A stretch of 64,000 nucleotides of DNA, taken from Myxococcales bacterium. Lineage in GTDB: Bacteria > Myxococcota_A > Polyangia > Nannocystales > Nannocystaceae. The notes beneath the pieces were generated by a model that worked only from the letters and a program-made list of their open reading frames with translations, was not told where the DNA came from and did not search any database. A program made the translations under genes and the position numbers. The stretch covers positions 1 through 64,000 of the forward strand of contig JAAZXR010000015.1 in assembly GCA_014240065.1 (NCBI GenBank), read 5' to 3'. Below, in pieces: positions 44,350-52,724 of the stretch. Numbering within the stretch: the stretch's first letter is position 1; every line of letters starts with the position of its first letter.

Positions 44350-46496
44350 AGGGACTTAGGCTCCAGGGGAGTGTCAAGGCTGGACTCGGCCGCGTCAACG
44401 TCAACCGGCAGAATAACGGTGAAAGACGCGCCGCCCTCTGCGTTATTCCCGACTTCGAAGACGCCGAGGTGATTCTCCACAATTCTCTGGCTGATCGGGA
44501 GCCCGAGTCCCGTGCCCCCACTTTTTGTGGTGTGGAAGGGGACGAAGAGGTTGGTGATCGTCTGATTCGACAGTCCGGGCCCGTTGTCGCGGACCGAAAT
44601 GGCGATGGCGTCGCCGCTCGGGAGCCCCCGCGGGCGCAGACGGGCGCTGAGCACGACGCTGGGGGGATTTTCGGGCTCTCCGGGGACCAGAAAGATCGCG
44701 TCGAGCGCGTTCAGGACCAGGTTGTGGAAGACTTGTTGCAGCGCGTCGGCGTCCCCTTGCACCAAGGGGAGCTCCTCCTCGAATTCCGCCCGCACCACGT
44801 CTTCGTGCTCTGGCGGGACGAGGCGGACGGTGGCGGCGAGGACCAGGGTGATGTCGACGGGATCGAGCTCGCCTTTGTAGGGCCTCGAATAGGTTAAAAA
44901 TTGGGTGACGACGCGGTTGAGGCGATCGACCTCTTCGACGATGACGCCGAGGAATTCGGCCGTCGTCGGGTTCATATTCTTCATGTCGGGTTGGACGATC
45001 TGGACCGCGCCCTTAATCGCCCCGAGTGGGTTCCGGATTTCGTGGGCCAAGCCGGCGGCCATCTCACCGAGCGCGGCGAGGCGGTCTCGCTCCTTGCGCT
45101 TCTCGTACACGGCGGAATTTTGCAGCGTGATGGCCGCTTGGATCGCGAGGGACTGGAAGAGATCGACCTCCTCTCGCGCGAACGGCTCGAGCAGCCGCTC
45201 ATCATCGACGAACAGGGCGCCGAGCACCTCGGGTTCCTCGTGGCGCTGATCCAGTCGCCCGAGGATGGGCACGGCCAAGCTCGCGCCAAGCTCACCCATG
45301 GTCTCGATGGCCTGGGCCAGCTCCGCGTTGGTCTCCCGGTCGGAGCGCTCCTTGTCCCGCTGCAGCACGTCTCGCAGGAGGGCGCCCCGTCGCCGCATGA
45401 GCTCGAGCAGCGGTCGCCGCGTCGCGAAGTCCAGCCGCCGGACGGGGGTGTCCTCGATCTCCCCGCGAAGCGAGAGGTAGGCGCCGCGAGGGTCGAGCAA
45501 GAACAGGCTCGCGTGGGTGACGCGGTTGGAGTCGCGCAGGGCGTCGACCACAGCCTGCACCATCTCGTTGGGATCGATCACGTTGAGGAGCTGGGCGCGC
45601 AGGGTGATCACCACCGATCTCAGCGCCGAGCGGTCACGAAATAACAGCGTCTCGATCCGTGACTCCACCGCCGTCCGCACCGGCTCGAGCAGCACGATCA
45701 CGGCGTAGGAGGCCACCGTCACGTTGAAGAACAGCAGCGAGCGACTCGCGCCGGGCTGAAGCGGAATCCAGATCAGCAGCAGCGCAAACACGGAGGTGGC
45801 GCCGATCACGAGCAGGCCGAGCGTGGCGATGCGGGCGATGACCTCCGGTAGCTCGAGCAGGCGGTCTCGCTGGATCGTCTGCGCGACGAAGTACAAATAG
45901 ACCGCCGTGATGATGGGTCCCACGGCGGGGATGAGCGGGCTGCCGAGTGTGAGCGCGATGAGGCTCGCGAAGAACAGATAGCGGAGGCGAGGGGCGAGGG
46001 TGGTCCCTTCGGCGGCGGCGGCGGCGCGCCACATTTGCCGCCCCACCAAGAGCAGCCCCACGATGACGTACAGGTTCAGACCCCACGAGACGTAGCGCCA
46101 GATTTCGGGGTCGATTTCACTGAGACCAAGCGGCGCGATCTGGAAGATGACGAGCAAACCCGCCGTTTGGGCGAGCAGCAGCGCGAGCAGCAGGCTCGTG
46201 CGAAGTCGCCCCGTCCGGTTCGTGCCCGGCTCCACGGGGATCAGGGAGCTAAAGCAGCGGTCCGCCGACCAGGGGAGCACCAGACTGACGGTCTGGGCGA
46301 TCCAGGAGAAGAACTCGTTGCCGCCACCGAAGGCGGCGAAGAAACTCGCCAGGTGATAGAGGCCGAGGTTGAAGCAAAAGACCCCGTAGAGCACAAAATC
46401 GTCGCGTTTGCGGTCGCGGAGGACGACCGAGGAACCAATGGCGAAGGCCACGGTCGCCGCGAGCAAGGATGGCAGGGTGGCGGTGAGGCTCTCCAC
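44346..46496 (-). CDS. Membrane histidine kinase with PrsK-like sensor and GAF domain
   Basis: The 716-aa kinase has about eight transmembrane helices in the first 275 residues (LLAATVAFAIGSSVVLR; SLLLALLLAQTAGLLVIFQI and so on), a layout like PrsK/GAF sensor kinases of the exosortase systems. A GAF domain (about 305-462), the HisKA H-box GLAHEIRNPL (His485) and an HATPase domain (about 560-705, NLVLNALDA and GGTGLGLPISQRIVE) follow. It is the cognate kinase of the NtrC-like regulator downstream (4-nt overlap). No exosortase or PEP-CTERM gene is visible in the window. Start is GTG 46496 with TACACT 8 nt upstream. Confidence 0.92.
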   Translation of the reverse strand: MESLTATLPSLLAATVAFAIGSSVVLRDRKRDDFVLYGVFCFNLGLYHLASFFAAFGGGNEFFSWIAQTVSLVLPWSADRCFSSLIPVEPGTNRTGRLRTSLLLALLLAQTAGLLVIFQIAPLGLSEIDPEIWRYVSWGLNLYVIVGLLLVGRQMWRAAAAAEGTTLAPRLRYLFFASLIALTLGSPLIPAVGPIITAVYLYFVAQTIQRDRLLELPEVIARIATLGLLVIGATSVFALLLIWIPLQPGASRSLLFFNVTVASYAVIVLLEPVRTAVESRIETLLFRDRSALRSVVITLRAQLLNVIDPNEMVQAVVDALRDSNRVTHASLFLLDPRGAYLSLRGEIEDTPVRRLDFATRRPLLELMRRRGALLRDVLQRDKERSDRETNAELAQAIETMGELGASLAVPILGRLDQRHEEPEVLGALFVDDERLLEPFAREEVDLFQSLAIQAAITLQNSAVYEKRKERDRLAALGEMAAGLAHEIRNPLGAIKGAVQIVQPDMKNMNPTTAEFLGVIVEEVDRLNRVVTQFLTYSRPYKGELDPVDITLVLAATVRLVPPEHEDVVRAEFEEELPLVQGDADALQQVFHNLVLNALDAIFLVPGEPENPPSVVLSARLRPRGLPSGDAIAISVRDNGPGLSNQTITNLFVPFHTTKSGGTGLGLPISQRIVENHLGVFEVGNNAEGGASFTVILPVDVDAAESSLDTPLEPKSL

Positions 46497-46504
46497 TCCC
46501 AGAC

Positions 46505-46510
46505 AGTGTA
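46505..46510 (-). promoter_or_regulatory. -10-like hexamer TACACT
   Basis: Minus strand, 8 nt before GTG 46496 (kinase). Confidence 0.5.
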
Positions 46511-46543
46511 CCGCTGACTCTGGATGCGCCGAGCGCGAAAAGG

Positions 46544-46549
46544 TATACT
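46544..46549 (+). promoter_or_regulatory. -10-like hexamer TATACT
   Basis: 6 nt before ATG 46556, the closest match to TATAAT (5 of 6) among the leaderless-type sites. The minus-strand hexamer for the kinase lies 33 bp to the left. Confidence 0.55.
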
Positions 46550-46555
46550 TTCCGC

Positions 46556-46828
46556 ATGGCAGGTCCTCAAAAGATCGACAACGAGCCTCGCGCCCAGTCC
46601 CTGGCGCGCGCCATCGCCTCCGACATTCAACTGTACAACAAGGCGAAGATCGAGGAGGGCCTCATGAACGACACGTTTTTTGACCTCCTGTCCGAGGAGA
46701 TCGCGGAGGGACGCGACCTCTTTCGTTCGCGCGTGACCCCCGAGATCTTCCGCCGCAACTTCTTTGATCGGGCCATCGTCGATCGGGTGATCAAGCCCGG
46801 GGCGTCGATGGAGACCAAGATCTGGTAG
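46556..46828 (+). CDS. Small conserved-looking helical protein, 90 aa
   Basis: Charged, probably all-helical cytoplasmic protein (SLARAIASDIQLYNKAKIEE; FFDLLSEEIAEGRDLFRSRV; FDRAIVDRVIKPGASM). The pattern resembles small deltaproteobacterial proteins of unknown function. The ATG is supported by the TATACT box. It is followed 17 nt later by the pseudouridine synthase gene, so the two are probably co-transcribed. Confidence 0.75.
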   Translation: MAGPQKIDNEPRAQSLARAIASDIQLYNKAKIEEGLMNDTFFDLLSEEIAEGRDLFRSRVTPEIFRRNFFDRAIVDRVIKPGASMETKIW

Positions 46829-46845
46829 ACGGCGGGTCTGGGGGG

Positions 46846-47829
46846 ATGCCGGGCGCACGGCTGACATTCGACCTCGCGCCGGTGGAGGGGCAGAAACCTC
46901 AGCGTCTGGACCAGGCGCTCGTGGGGGCCGCCGTGGAGGCCGGCGTCGAATTGAATCGTGCGCAGCTTGGGAGGGCCTTCGGCCACGGCCAAGTCACCGA
47001 TCAGTCAGGCGCGCCGCTCAAGGCTTCGGCGAAGGTGAAGGGGCCGCTGCGTGTCTTCGTGCAGCCGGTGGCGCCGGAGCCCTTGCGCGCCGTCGCCCAG
47101 GCGTTGCCGTTGTCGGTGCTGTACGAAGATGAGCACCTCCTCGTGGTCGACAAGGCGGCGGGGATGCCGGTACATCCAGGCCCTGGCCACCCGGACGGCA
47201 CGCTGGTGAACGCGGTGCTGCACCACTTCGGCGTCGAGGCTGAGGAGCTTCCGACCTTGGACGGTAACGACGTCGCGCGGCCGGGAATTGTCCATCGCCT
47301 TGATAAGGACACCTCTGGCGCCATGGTCGTGGCGCGCACGGAGCCCGCTCAGACCGCGCTCGCGCTGTCGTTCCGGGCGCACTCGCTGGAGCGCTCCTAC
47401 CTCGGGATCGTGATGGGGACGCTCCCATTCGACGCGCGGGCGGTGGTGAGCGGCCACGCGCGAGACCCCAACGACCGGCGGCGCTTCGCCCCCGTCGCGC
47501 GCGGGGAGGGGGTGCGCGAGGCGAAGACGCATCTTCGAGTGGAGCGACGCTTGCGGGGGGCGACCCTCGTTCGCTTCACGCTGCACACGGGGCGCACGCA
47601 CCAAATTCGGATGCACGCGCGGGCGCTGGGCCACCCGATCCTCGGTGATGAGCTCTATGGCTATCGCCCCCGGAACGATGAGATCGCGGGCGTGATCCGG
47701 AACATCGGCCGGCAGGCGTTGCACGCTCAGATGCTAGGCTTCGCCCATCCGGTGACCGGCGAGGCGCTCCGCTTCGAGGCTCCGTTGCCGGAGAGTTTCA
47801 CCGAGGCCTTCGACACCCTGGCGCTGTGA
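46846..47829 (+). CDS. RluD-family 23S rRNA pseudouridine synthase
   Basis: The 327-aa enzyme isomerises uridine in RNA. It has an S4-like N-terminal domain of unusual sequence, then the catalytic core with RPGIVHRLDKDTSGAMVVA (Asp is the nucleophile), LERSYLGIV and the C-terminal HTGRTHQIRMHARALGHPILGD. Which site it modifies cannot be read from sequence, so the symbol is left empty. The likely start is ATG 46846, preceded by GGGGGG. Confidence 0.92.
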   Translation: MPGARLTFDLAPVEGQKPQRLDQALVGAAVEAGVELNRAQLGRAFGHGQVTDQSGAPLKASAKVKGPLRVFVQPVAPEPLRAVAQALPLSVLYEDEHLLVVDKAAGMPVHPGPGHPDGTLVNAVLHHFGVEAEELPTLDGNDVARPGIVHRLDKDTSGAMVVARTEPAQTALALSFRAHSLERSYLGIVMGTLPFDARAVVSGHARDPNDRRRFAPVARGEGVREAKTHLRVERRLRGATLVRFTLHTGRTHQIRMHARALGHPILGDELYGYRPRNDEIAGVIRNIGRQALHAQMLGFAHPVTGEALRFEAPLPESFTEAFDTLAL

Positions 47830-47880
47830 GCCGAGGCGCGAAATCCCAGAGACGAGGGCGCCCAGGGGAGCGGAGCCTGC

Positions 47881-47886
47881 TAGGAT
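47881..47886 (+). promoter_or_regulatory. -10-like hexamer TAGGAT
   Basis: 6 nt before ATG 47893. The intervening GGAGGC could equally be a Shine-Dalgarno if transcription begins further upstream. Confidence 0.4.
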
Positions 47887-47892
47887 GGAGGC

Positions 47893-48675
47893 ATGCGCGC
47901 CCGCGCCCGCCAGTTCTCCTCCGCTGTGTGCCACGGTTTCTCGGATCGGCGGGGCGGGGTCAGCCAGGGGCGCTACGGGTCTTTGAACCTCGGCGCGAAG
48001 TGGGGTGATGATCCCGCGCACGTGCGAGAGAATCTCCGGCGGCTCGGAGGCGAGGCGAGCTTCGATCCATCGTCGCTGCGCACCGCGCGACAAGTGCACG
48101 GCGTCGCGGTCGTCGACGCCAGCGCCGTCGACGACACGACGGAGGCCGACGCGGTCGTCGCGACGCGCGCCTCGGGGCTCGTGGCCGGCGTCCGCACCGC
48201 AGACTGCGTGCCCCTCCTCTTGGTCGACGAGGTAGCAGGAATCTGCGCGGCCGCGCACTCCGGATGGCGAGGCACCGCGGCGGATATCGCAGGGGAGACG
48301 GTGAAGGTGCTCATCTCCCGAGGGGCATCGGCGCCGCGTCTGTTCGCCGCGATCGGCCCGTGCATCAGCGCCGAAGCGTTCGAGGTGGGACCCGACGTCG
48401 CGGAGCAGTTTCCCAGCGAGTTCGTGTGGCCGACGAACGCGACCCGACCTCGGCCTCACGTGGATCTGCGGGCGTGCGTGCGGCGCCAGCTCGTGGCCGC
48501 CGGGCTCTCGTCGGATCACATCGAAGACGTGGGCGGGTGCACCTGCCTCCAGCCAGACGAGTATTTTTCGTACCGACGCGACGGCGCCGGCATCGGCCAG
48601 CACCTCTCGTTTATCGGGTTCGCGCTGCCGTCCTCGTCAAAGGTCACGACCGCTCGCGAAGACACCTCACCCTAG
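47893..48675 (+). CDS. YfiH/PgeF/LACC1-family protein
   Basis: The 260-aa protein has the metal/catalytic motifs of the family: RTARQVHGVAVV, GVRTADCVPLLLVD, AAHSGWRGTAADI and IGPCISAEAFEVG. Relatives act as purine nucleoside phosphorylase/adenosine deaminase and in peptidoglycan editing (PgeF); which activity dominates here is unknown. Start ATG 47893. Its TAG stop shares the CTAG 48672-48675 with the convergent small membrane protein. Confidence 0.9.
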   Translation: MRARARQFSSAVCHGFSDRRGGVSQGRYGSLNLGAKWGDDPAHVRENLRRLGGEASFDPSSLRTARQVHGVAVVDASAVDDTTEADAVVATRASGLVAGVRTADCVPLLLVDEVAGICAAAHSGWRGTAADIAGETVKVLISRGASAPRLFAAIGPCISAEAFEVGPDVAEQFPSEFVWPTNATRPRPHVDLRACVRRQLVAAGLSSDHIEDVGGCTCLQPDEYFSYRRDGAGIGQHLSFIGFALPSSSKVTTAREDTSP

Positions 48676-48935
48676 GGGGTCGCTTCGGCCGGAGCCGCTT
48701 CGGCGGGGGCCGCCGCAGGGGCCGTTCCACCGCCGAGCTTCTCTTGATATTGCTCTTCGAGGCCGCCGTGCTGCTTGGGACCCACGATGCCGTAGACCGA
48801 GCCCGCGATGATCACCAGGAAAATCGTACCGAAGGTGGCGAGGGCAAGCATGCCGACGATCCCTTCACCGGATGTGAGCGGCTTGGTCGTCGCTTCGAGT
48901 TCCCACTTGTTCAAACTGGTATTGGCCGAATCCAT
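48672..48935 (-). CDS. Small one-helix membrane protein with Ala-rich tail
   Basis: The 87-aa protein has one membrane helix (GMLALATFGTIFLVIIAGSVYGIV), a polar N-terminus (MDSANTSLNKWELEATTKPLTS) and a low-complexity Ala/Pro/Glu tail. No family is recognised; it may be a small subunit of an unknown complex. ATG 48935 has a ribosome-binding site (GGGGAG) upstream; TAGCGT at 48977-48982 could be its promoter, giving a normal leader of about 40 nt. Confidence 0.7.
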   Translation of the reverse strand: MDSANTSLNKWELEATTKPLTSGEGIVGMLALATFGTIFLVIIAGSVYGIVGPKQHGGLEEQYQEKLGGGTAPAAAPAEAAPAEATP

Positions 48936-49158
48936 GCTCACGTGCCTTGTCTCCCCTCGGAACGTACTTCCCAAGGTGGGCGGACGCTACCACGGAGACA
49001 CGCGCAGGAACAATCTGCGCTAACCCCGCGAACGCGCCCCGTGGTGCCGGGAATTGTGGACCGATCGCAGCGACCAAGAAATCCTGGCGGCTGCCGCCCA
49101 AGGGTATGTGAGCGGCGCAGGCGCACCCTTCTTAGGGGCCCGTATACCGCGGTGGTGC

Positions 49159-50820
49159 TCAGCCCTCGGAGGCGCCGGCGTGCGCGAGCCCGATGCCGTA
49201 GGCCGGGAGGATCTCACCGTTGAGGGTCTGGATCTCCAAGAGTCCGCGAACGTAGTCGAGCCGCGCATTGAGCGCATCTTGGCGCGCGCGGTTGAGTTCG
49301 TCGATGCGAGAGAGGACGTCGTAGTTCGTGGCCGTCCCAGCGCTGAATCGTGCGCGCTCCGCTTCGAGGTTGCTTTGGGATAGCTCGACTGACAGGTCGG
49401 AAACCTCGATGCGCTTGAGCGCGCTGCGCATGCTCCGGGCCGCTTGGATCACCTGAGACGCCAGCGCCTGCTGCGTCTTTTGGAGGTTGAGTTCGGCGAG
49501 GGCGATCTGGGCGCGCGCGCGCTGATGGTTGGCCTTCGCTGTGCGGTTTCGAATGTCCCACTGCAGGTCGAGCTGCCCGCGAATGGTGAAGTCTGCGAAC
49601 AGACCGTCGGCGCCGATGTCTTCGTTGACGAAGTTTCCGAACGCCTCTGACCACGATCCTTGCGCGGCCGGGGTGCCGGTCTCGGGGACCGCCGCTGTGT
49701 CCACGCTGCGGCCTCGCGCGTTGAACGAACCGCTGAAGTCGAGTTGCGGCAGCCGTTGATTCGCCGCCTCGAGTTCGTCGATGCGGTTGCTCGCCAACGC
49801 GAGCTCGAGCTGGCGGGCCTGGGGATTGTTCGCCAGGGCGCGCTCGATCTCCTCGTCCACGTCGATGGCGCGGGGTTCGAAATAGTCGGGGGCCGTGGTG
49901 GGGTTGATGCCCAGGGTCGATCCCCCAGACAACGATTCGCCCATGAGCGTGCGCAAGCTGATCGAGGCCGTCAGCAGCGTGTCTTCGGCGATGATCACCT
50001 CGTTCTCCCGTACGGCCAAGGACTGCTCGATAGCCTTGGCTTCCACGGCGGACAGGCGGCCCGCAGCCACCTGGGCGCGCGTCAACTCGAGCTGCTGCTC
50101 CGCGAGTTCGACGGCCTTGTGGCGATTCTCGAGGTCGCGGATGGCGTAGAGCACGTCCCAATAGGCGCGGACGACGTCGCGGACGGCCTGTTGGGCGATG
50201 AGATGTTCGTTGGCGCGGGCCTGGCTCGCCGAGAGGCGGGCGCGGTTGATGTTGGCGCGGTTGACCTTGAGTCCGAGCCCGCGCAGCAGGGGGTGACTGA
50301 TCGTGAGGGTCGGCGCGACCACATACTCGGCCAGCTCGACGGTCCCCGACGAGGCAGCGGCGGCGCCGAAGAAATTCCGCGGCTGCGCTGTGAGGGTGCG
50401 GTTAAAATCGAACTGCAGCGCGATGTTGCCGCCGGTCTCCAGCGCCCGCGAGAGCCCGACGTAGGCGCCGAGGTTTTCGCTTCCGGTGGAGAAGACGAAG
50501 GCAGAGCCTCGGGGGGTGGTCTTGCCGAGCGATCCGCTGACGCCAGCGGTCATGATGAGATCGTAGGCGCCGAGTCCTGCGAGCACTTGGGTCTCGGAGA
50601 TCTCCACATCGACCACGCGCGAGCGCAGGTCGATGTTCGTGTCGATGGCGGTGGAGAGCGCCTCGCTGAGCATGAGCGGCTCCATCGCGAACGGCTCGCG
50701 AAACGACCCGCGGAATCCGGCGGGAGACTCCGCGCTGTTTGTGGGTGCGTCGACCCCATCCGCACCGGGCGCCGAGAGACTCAGCGAGAGCGCGAGGGGC
50801 AGTTGGATGAGGCGCAGCAT
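49159..50820 (-). CDS. TolC-family outer-membrane efflux protein
   Basis: The 553-aa protein has the duplicated TolC repeat: MLSEALSTAIDTNIDLRSRV then RARLSASQARANEHLIAQQA and VDEEIERALANNPQARQLELAL. It should form a trimeric outer-membrane channel with a long periplasmic helical tunnel. A signal peptide precedes it. No resistance-nodulation pump or membrane fusion protein lies next to it, so its partner is elsewhere. The upstream gene on the same strand ends behind a terminator-like hairpin. Start ATG 50820. Confidence 0.9.
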   Translation of the reverse strand: MLRLIQLPLALSLSLSAPGADGVDAPTNSAESPAGFRGSFREPFAMEPLMLSEALSTAIDTNIDLRSRVVDVEISETQVLAGLGAYDLIMTAGVSGSLGKTTPRGSAFVFSTGSENLGAYVGLSRALETGGNIALQFDFNRTLTAQPRNFFGAAAASSGTVELAEYVVAPTLTISHPLLRGLGLKVNRANINRARLSASQARANEHLIAQQAVRDVVRAYWDVLYAIRDLENRHKAVELAEQQLELTRAQVAAGRLSAVEAKAIEQSLAVRENEVIIAEDTLLTASISLRTLMGESLSGGSTLGINPTTAPDYFEPRAIDVDEEIERALANNPQARQLELALASNRIDELEAANQRLPQLDFSGSFNARGRSVDTAAVPETGTPAAQGSWSEAFGNFVNEDIGADGLFADFTIRGQLDLQWDIRNRTAKANHQRARAQIALAELNLQKTQQALASQVIQAARSMRSALKRIEVSDLSVELSQSNLEAERARFSAGTATNYDVLSRIDELNRARQDALNARLDYVRGLLEIQTLNGEILPAYGIGLAHAGASEG

Positions 50821-50913
50821 GGAGCGTAGCGAGGACTTTCGTTCGTAGACCGCTCTCGGTCAAGCCTCCGGAGGGTAGTGCATTCGCGACGATTGGCCGT
50901 ACCGACTGCGGCG

Positions 50914-50945
50914 AAAAAATGTTCCCGCGACGTCGCGAAGTCGCG
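50914..50945 (-). terminator. Terminator-like hairpin downstream of the HExxH lipoprotein gene
   Basis: On the minus strand, CGCGAC (50940-50945) can pair with GTCGCG (50926-50931) around an 8-nt loop, or the 12-bp palindrome CGCGACGTCGCG (50926-50937) can form. Six T residues (50919-50914) follow after 6 nt. This separates tolC from the metalloprotease-like gene. Confidence 0.6.
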
Positions 50946-51011
50946 CGATTCGCGGCCTGCGGAGGCGGGGTGGCGCCGCGGGGCGCGTTCATCCCCCGGA
51001 GACTCCTCGCG

Positions 51012-52724
51012 TCAGGGGAGCACCCGAACCCCGGTCGGCGGTTCGAGCCATCCTTCGCTCAAGACGACGCCCGACGGGGACCAGGTCATGCGTCCGAATC
51101 GGCGGTGATTTTGATGCCCGGTGTAGGCGAAGACCAGCAGACCCGAGGCGCTGTCAATCGGCGACACCTCCCCGAGGAGATCGAGCTCACCGCGGCGTCG
51201 CTCGACGGCGGACCACAGCGCGGTCTTGAGCGCGCTCGCTTGCGCGGGACCTTCAGCCCGTAGATTCCAGTCGTATGCGAGGAATTCGGCGCCGCCGCGG
51301 CGCCGCGTCCACACCTGAACAGAATCACCGCCCCAGCTTTGGGCCGCGCGTTTCGCCGCGCGCTCGTTGGCGCCGCCGTTCATGAGCACGATGCGCAGGC
51401 CCAGCTCGCCCACTTGGTCGCGAGGGTCCACGCGCCACCCCTTGGTCGCGAAGGGGTGCTCCGCCGACTTCCACAGCTGAGGCGCAGGGTAGCGGACACC
51501 TTTGATGAGCTTGGCGGGATGCAGCACCTCGGCCGTGGTCGCGGGCATCCGCTCAAACAGTCGATCGATCCCGCTCCACTTCCAGCCCTTCGACTCCAGC
51601 ACCTTGTACATGGAGAAGCTGCCGAAGGTGTAGGGCGGGACCATCGTGTAGTAGGCAAAGTTGGGCAGGGTGTCGAGCTTTCGCATGCTCTCCGCGACGC
51701 TCGGGCTCAACGCCTGGGTCAGCAAGCGCTCGAGCAGCCCGGGATTTTGGACCGCCGCGCGCGTCTGGCCAGCGATGTCGATGGTCATGTCTCGCAGCGA
51801 GGACCAGAACATCGCGCGGTCGGTGCTCGCCGTCGGGCCCTCTGTGCATGGTGACGGCATGACGTCTCCGAGCATGGGGAGGCCGGCGGCGGTGAGGAGC
51901 ATCCACGCGTTCCCGACGAGGGAGGCCTCCCCCTCCACGACGAACCGCGCCGCGAGCCCCGCGTCGAGCGTGTCGAACGCGCCCTTGGTGTACGCGTCGA
52001 GGGCCTGCGAGTGCTGGTCTTGCAGGGCGTGTTGCAGCTCGTGGGCCATGGTGGCGCGCAGCATGATGTCCGGCATCGCCTTCACGATGTAGAACGTGTT
52101 CTCGCGCGGATCGTAATAGGCAGCGGCCTGCTCCAAGGTGGCCCGCTCGATCATCGCGATCAAGTCTTCATCGAAGTTGATCAGGCCAACGGCCTTGAGG
52201 AGCCGCTGCTCCCTGCGACCCTTGGGTGACTTTTGCTCGCGCGACAGCTCGCCTTGAATGAACGACCGAAAGTCATCCATGGATTGAAACTCCACCGCGA
52301 CATCTTCGCGGAAGGGGCGACCTCGGAGGCAACTCACCTGGTCTTGAATCTCCTTGGCCATCGCGCGCTGCGCCGCCGTCGCCGGACCGGAGCGCAGCGT
52401 CTCGGTCGCCGGTGTGCCAGCGCTTGTGATCGACGCAGCGGCGGAGCCCCGCGGGGCATCCTGTCCCGCCGGTGGGCGGTCGAGAGCGTTCATCGCGACC
52501 GCGGGCGTCAGCGCGTCGGACGCTGTCGCGGTGGCGCTCGGCGGCGGCTCAGCCTCGGGGCGGGCGGGCTCGGGGGCCTCGGGTTCGACGAGGCGGGTCT
52601 GAGGGAGTCGCCCCATGACCACCGGGGGCGCCGTCTCGAGCGGGAGCGCGTCGGGGTCGGCGCGCTGCGTGGCGTCGCATCCGAAGGCGACCACCCAGAG
52701 CAGGCTGAGTCGCCGGAGGTTCAC
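51012..52724 (-). CDS. HExxH zinc-metalloprotease-like lipoprotein, 570 aa
   Basis: The signal peptide ends in lipobox AFGC (Cys16). A Pro/Ala/Glu-rich linker (17-115) precedes a helical domain with the zinc motif HELQH (228-232, in MAHELQHALQDQH) and a glutamate-rich FVVEGEASLVG (Glu264/Glu266) that could supply the third ligand, i.e. a gluzincin-like active site. The C-terminal half has no known domain. The start overlaps the preceding gene's stop by 4 nt, so it is the last gene of the TonB-receptor operon. The substrate is unknown. Confidence 0.8.
   Translation of the reverse strand: MNLRRLSLLWVVAFGCDATQRADPDALPLETAPPVVMGRLPQTRLVEPEAPEPARPEAEPPPSATATASDALTPAVAMNALDRPPAGQDAPRGSAAASITSAGTPATETLRSGPATAAQRAMAKEIQDQVSCLRGRPFREDVAVEFQSMDDFRSFIQGELSREQKSPKGRREQRLLKAVGLINFDEDLIAMIERATLEQAAAYYDPRENTFYIVKAMPDIMLRATMAHELQHALQDQHSQALDAYTKGAFDTLDAGLAARFVVEGEASLVGNAWMLLTAAGLPMLGDVMPSPCTEGPTASTDRAMFWSSLRDMTIDIAGQTRAAVQNPGLLERLLTQALSPSVAESMRKLDTLPNFAYYTMVPPYTFGSFSMYKVLESKGWKWSGIDRLFERMPATTAEVLHPAKLIKGVRYPAPQLWKSAEHPFATKGWRVDPRDQVGELGLRIVLMNGGANERAAKRAAQSWGGDSVQVWTRRRGGAEFLAYDWNLRAEGPAQASALKTALWSAVERRRGELDLLGEVSPIDSASGLLVFAYTGHQNHRRFGRMTWSPSGVVLSEGWLEPPTGVRVLP

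Noticed and set aside
49860-49885. GGTTCGAAA resembling a tRNA T-loop
   Set aside because: It lies inside the tolC coding sequence and no acceptor or anticodon stems can be drawn around it.
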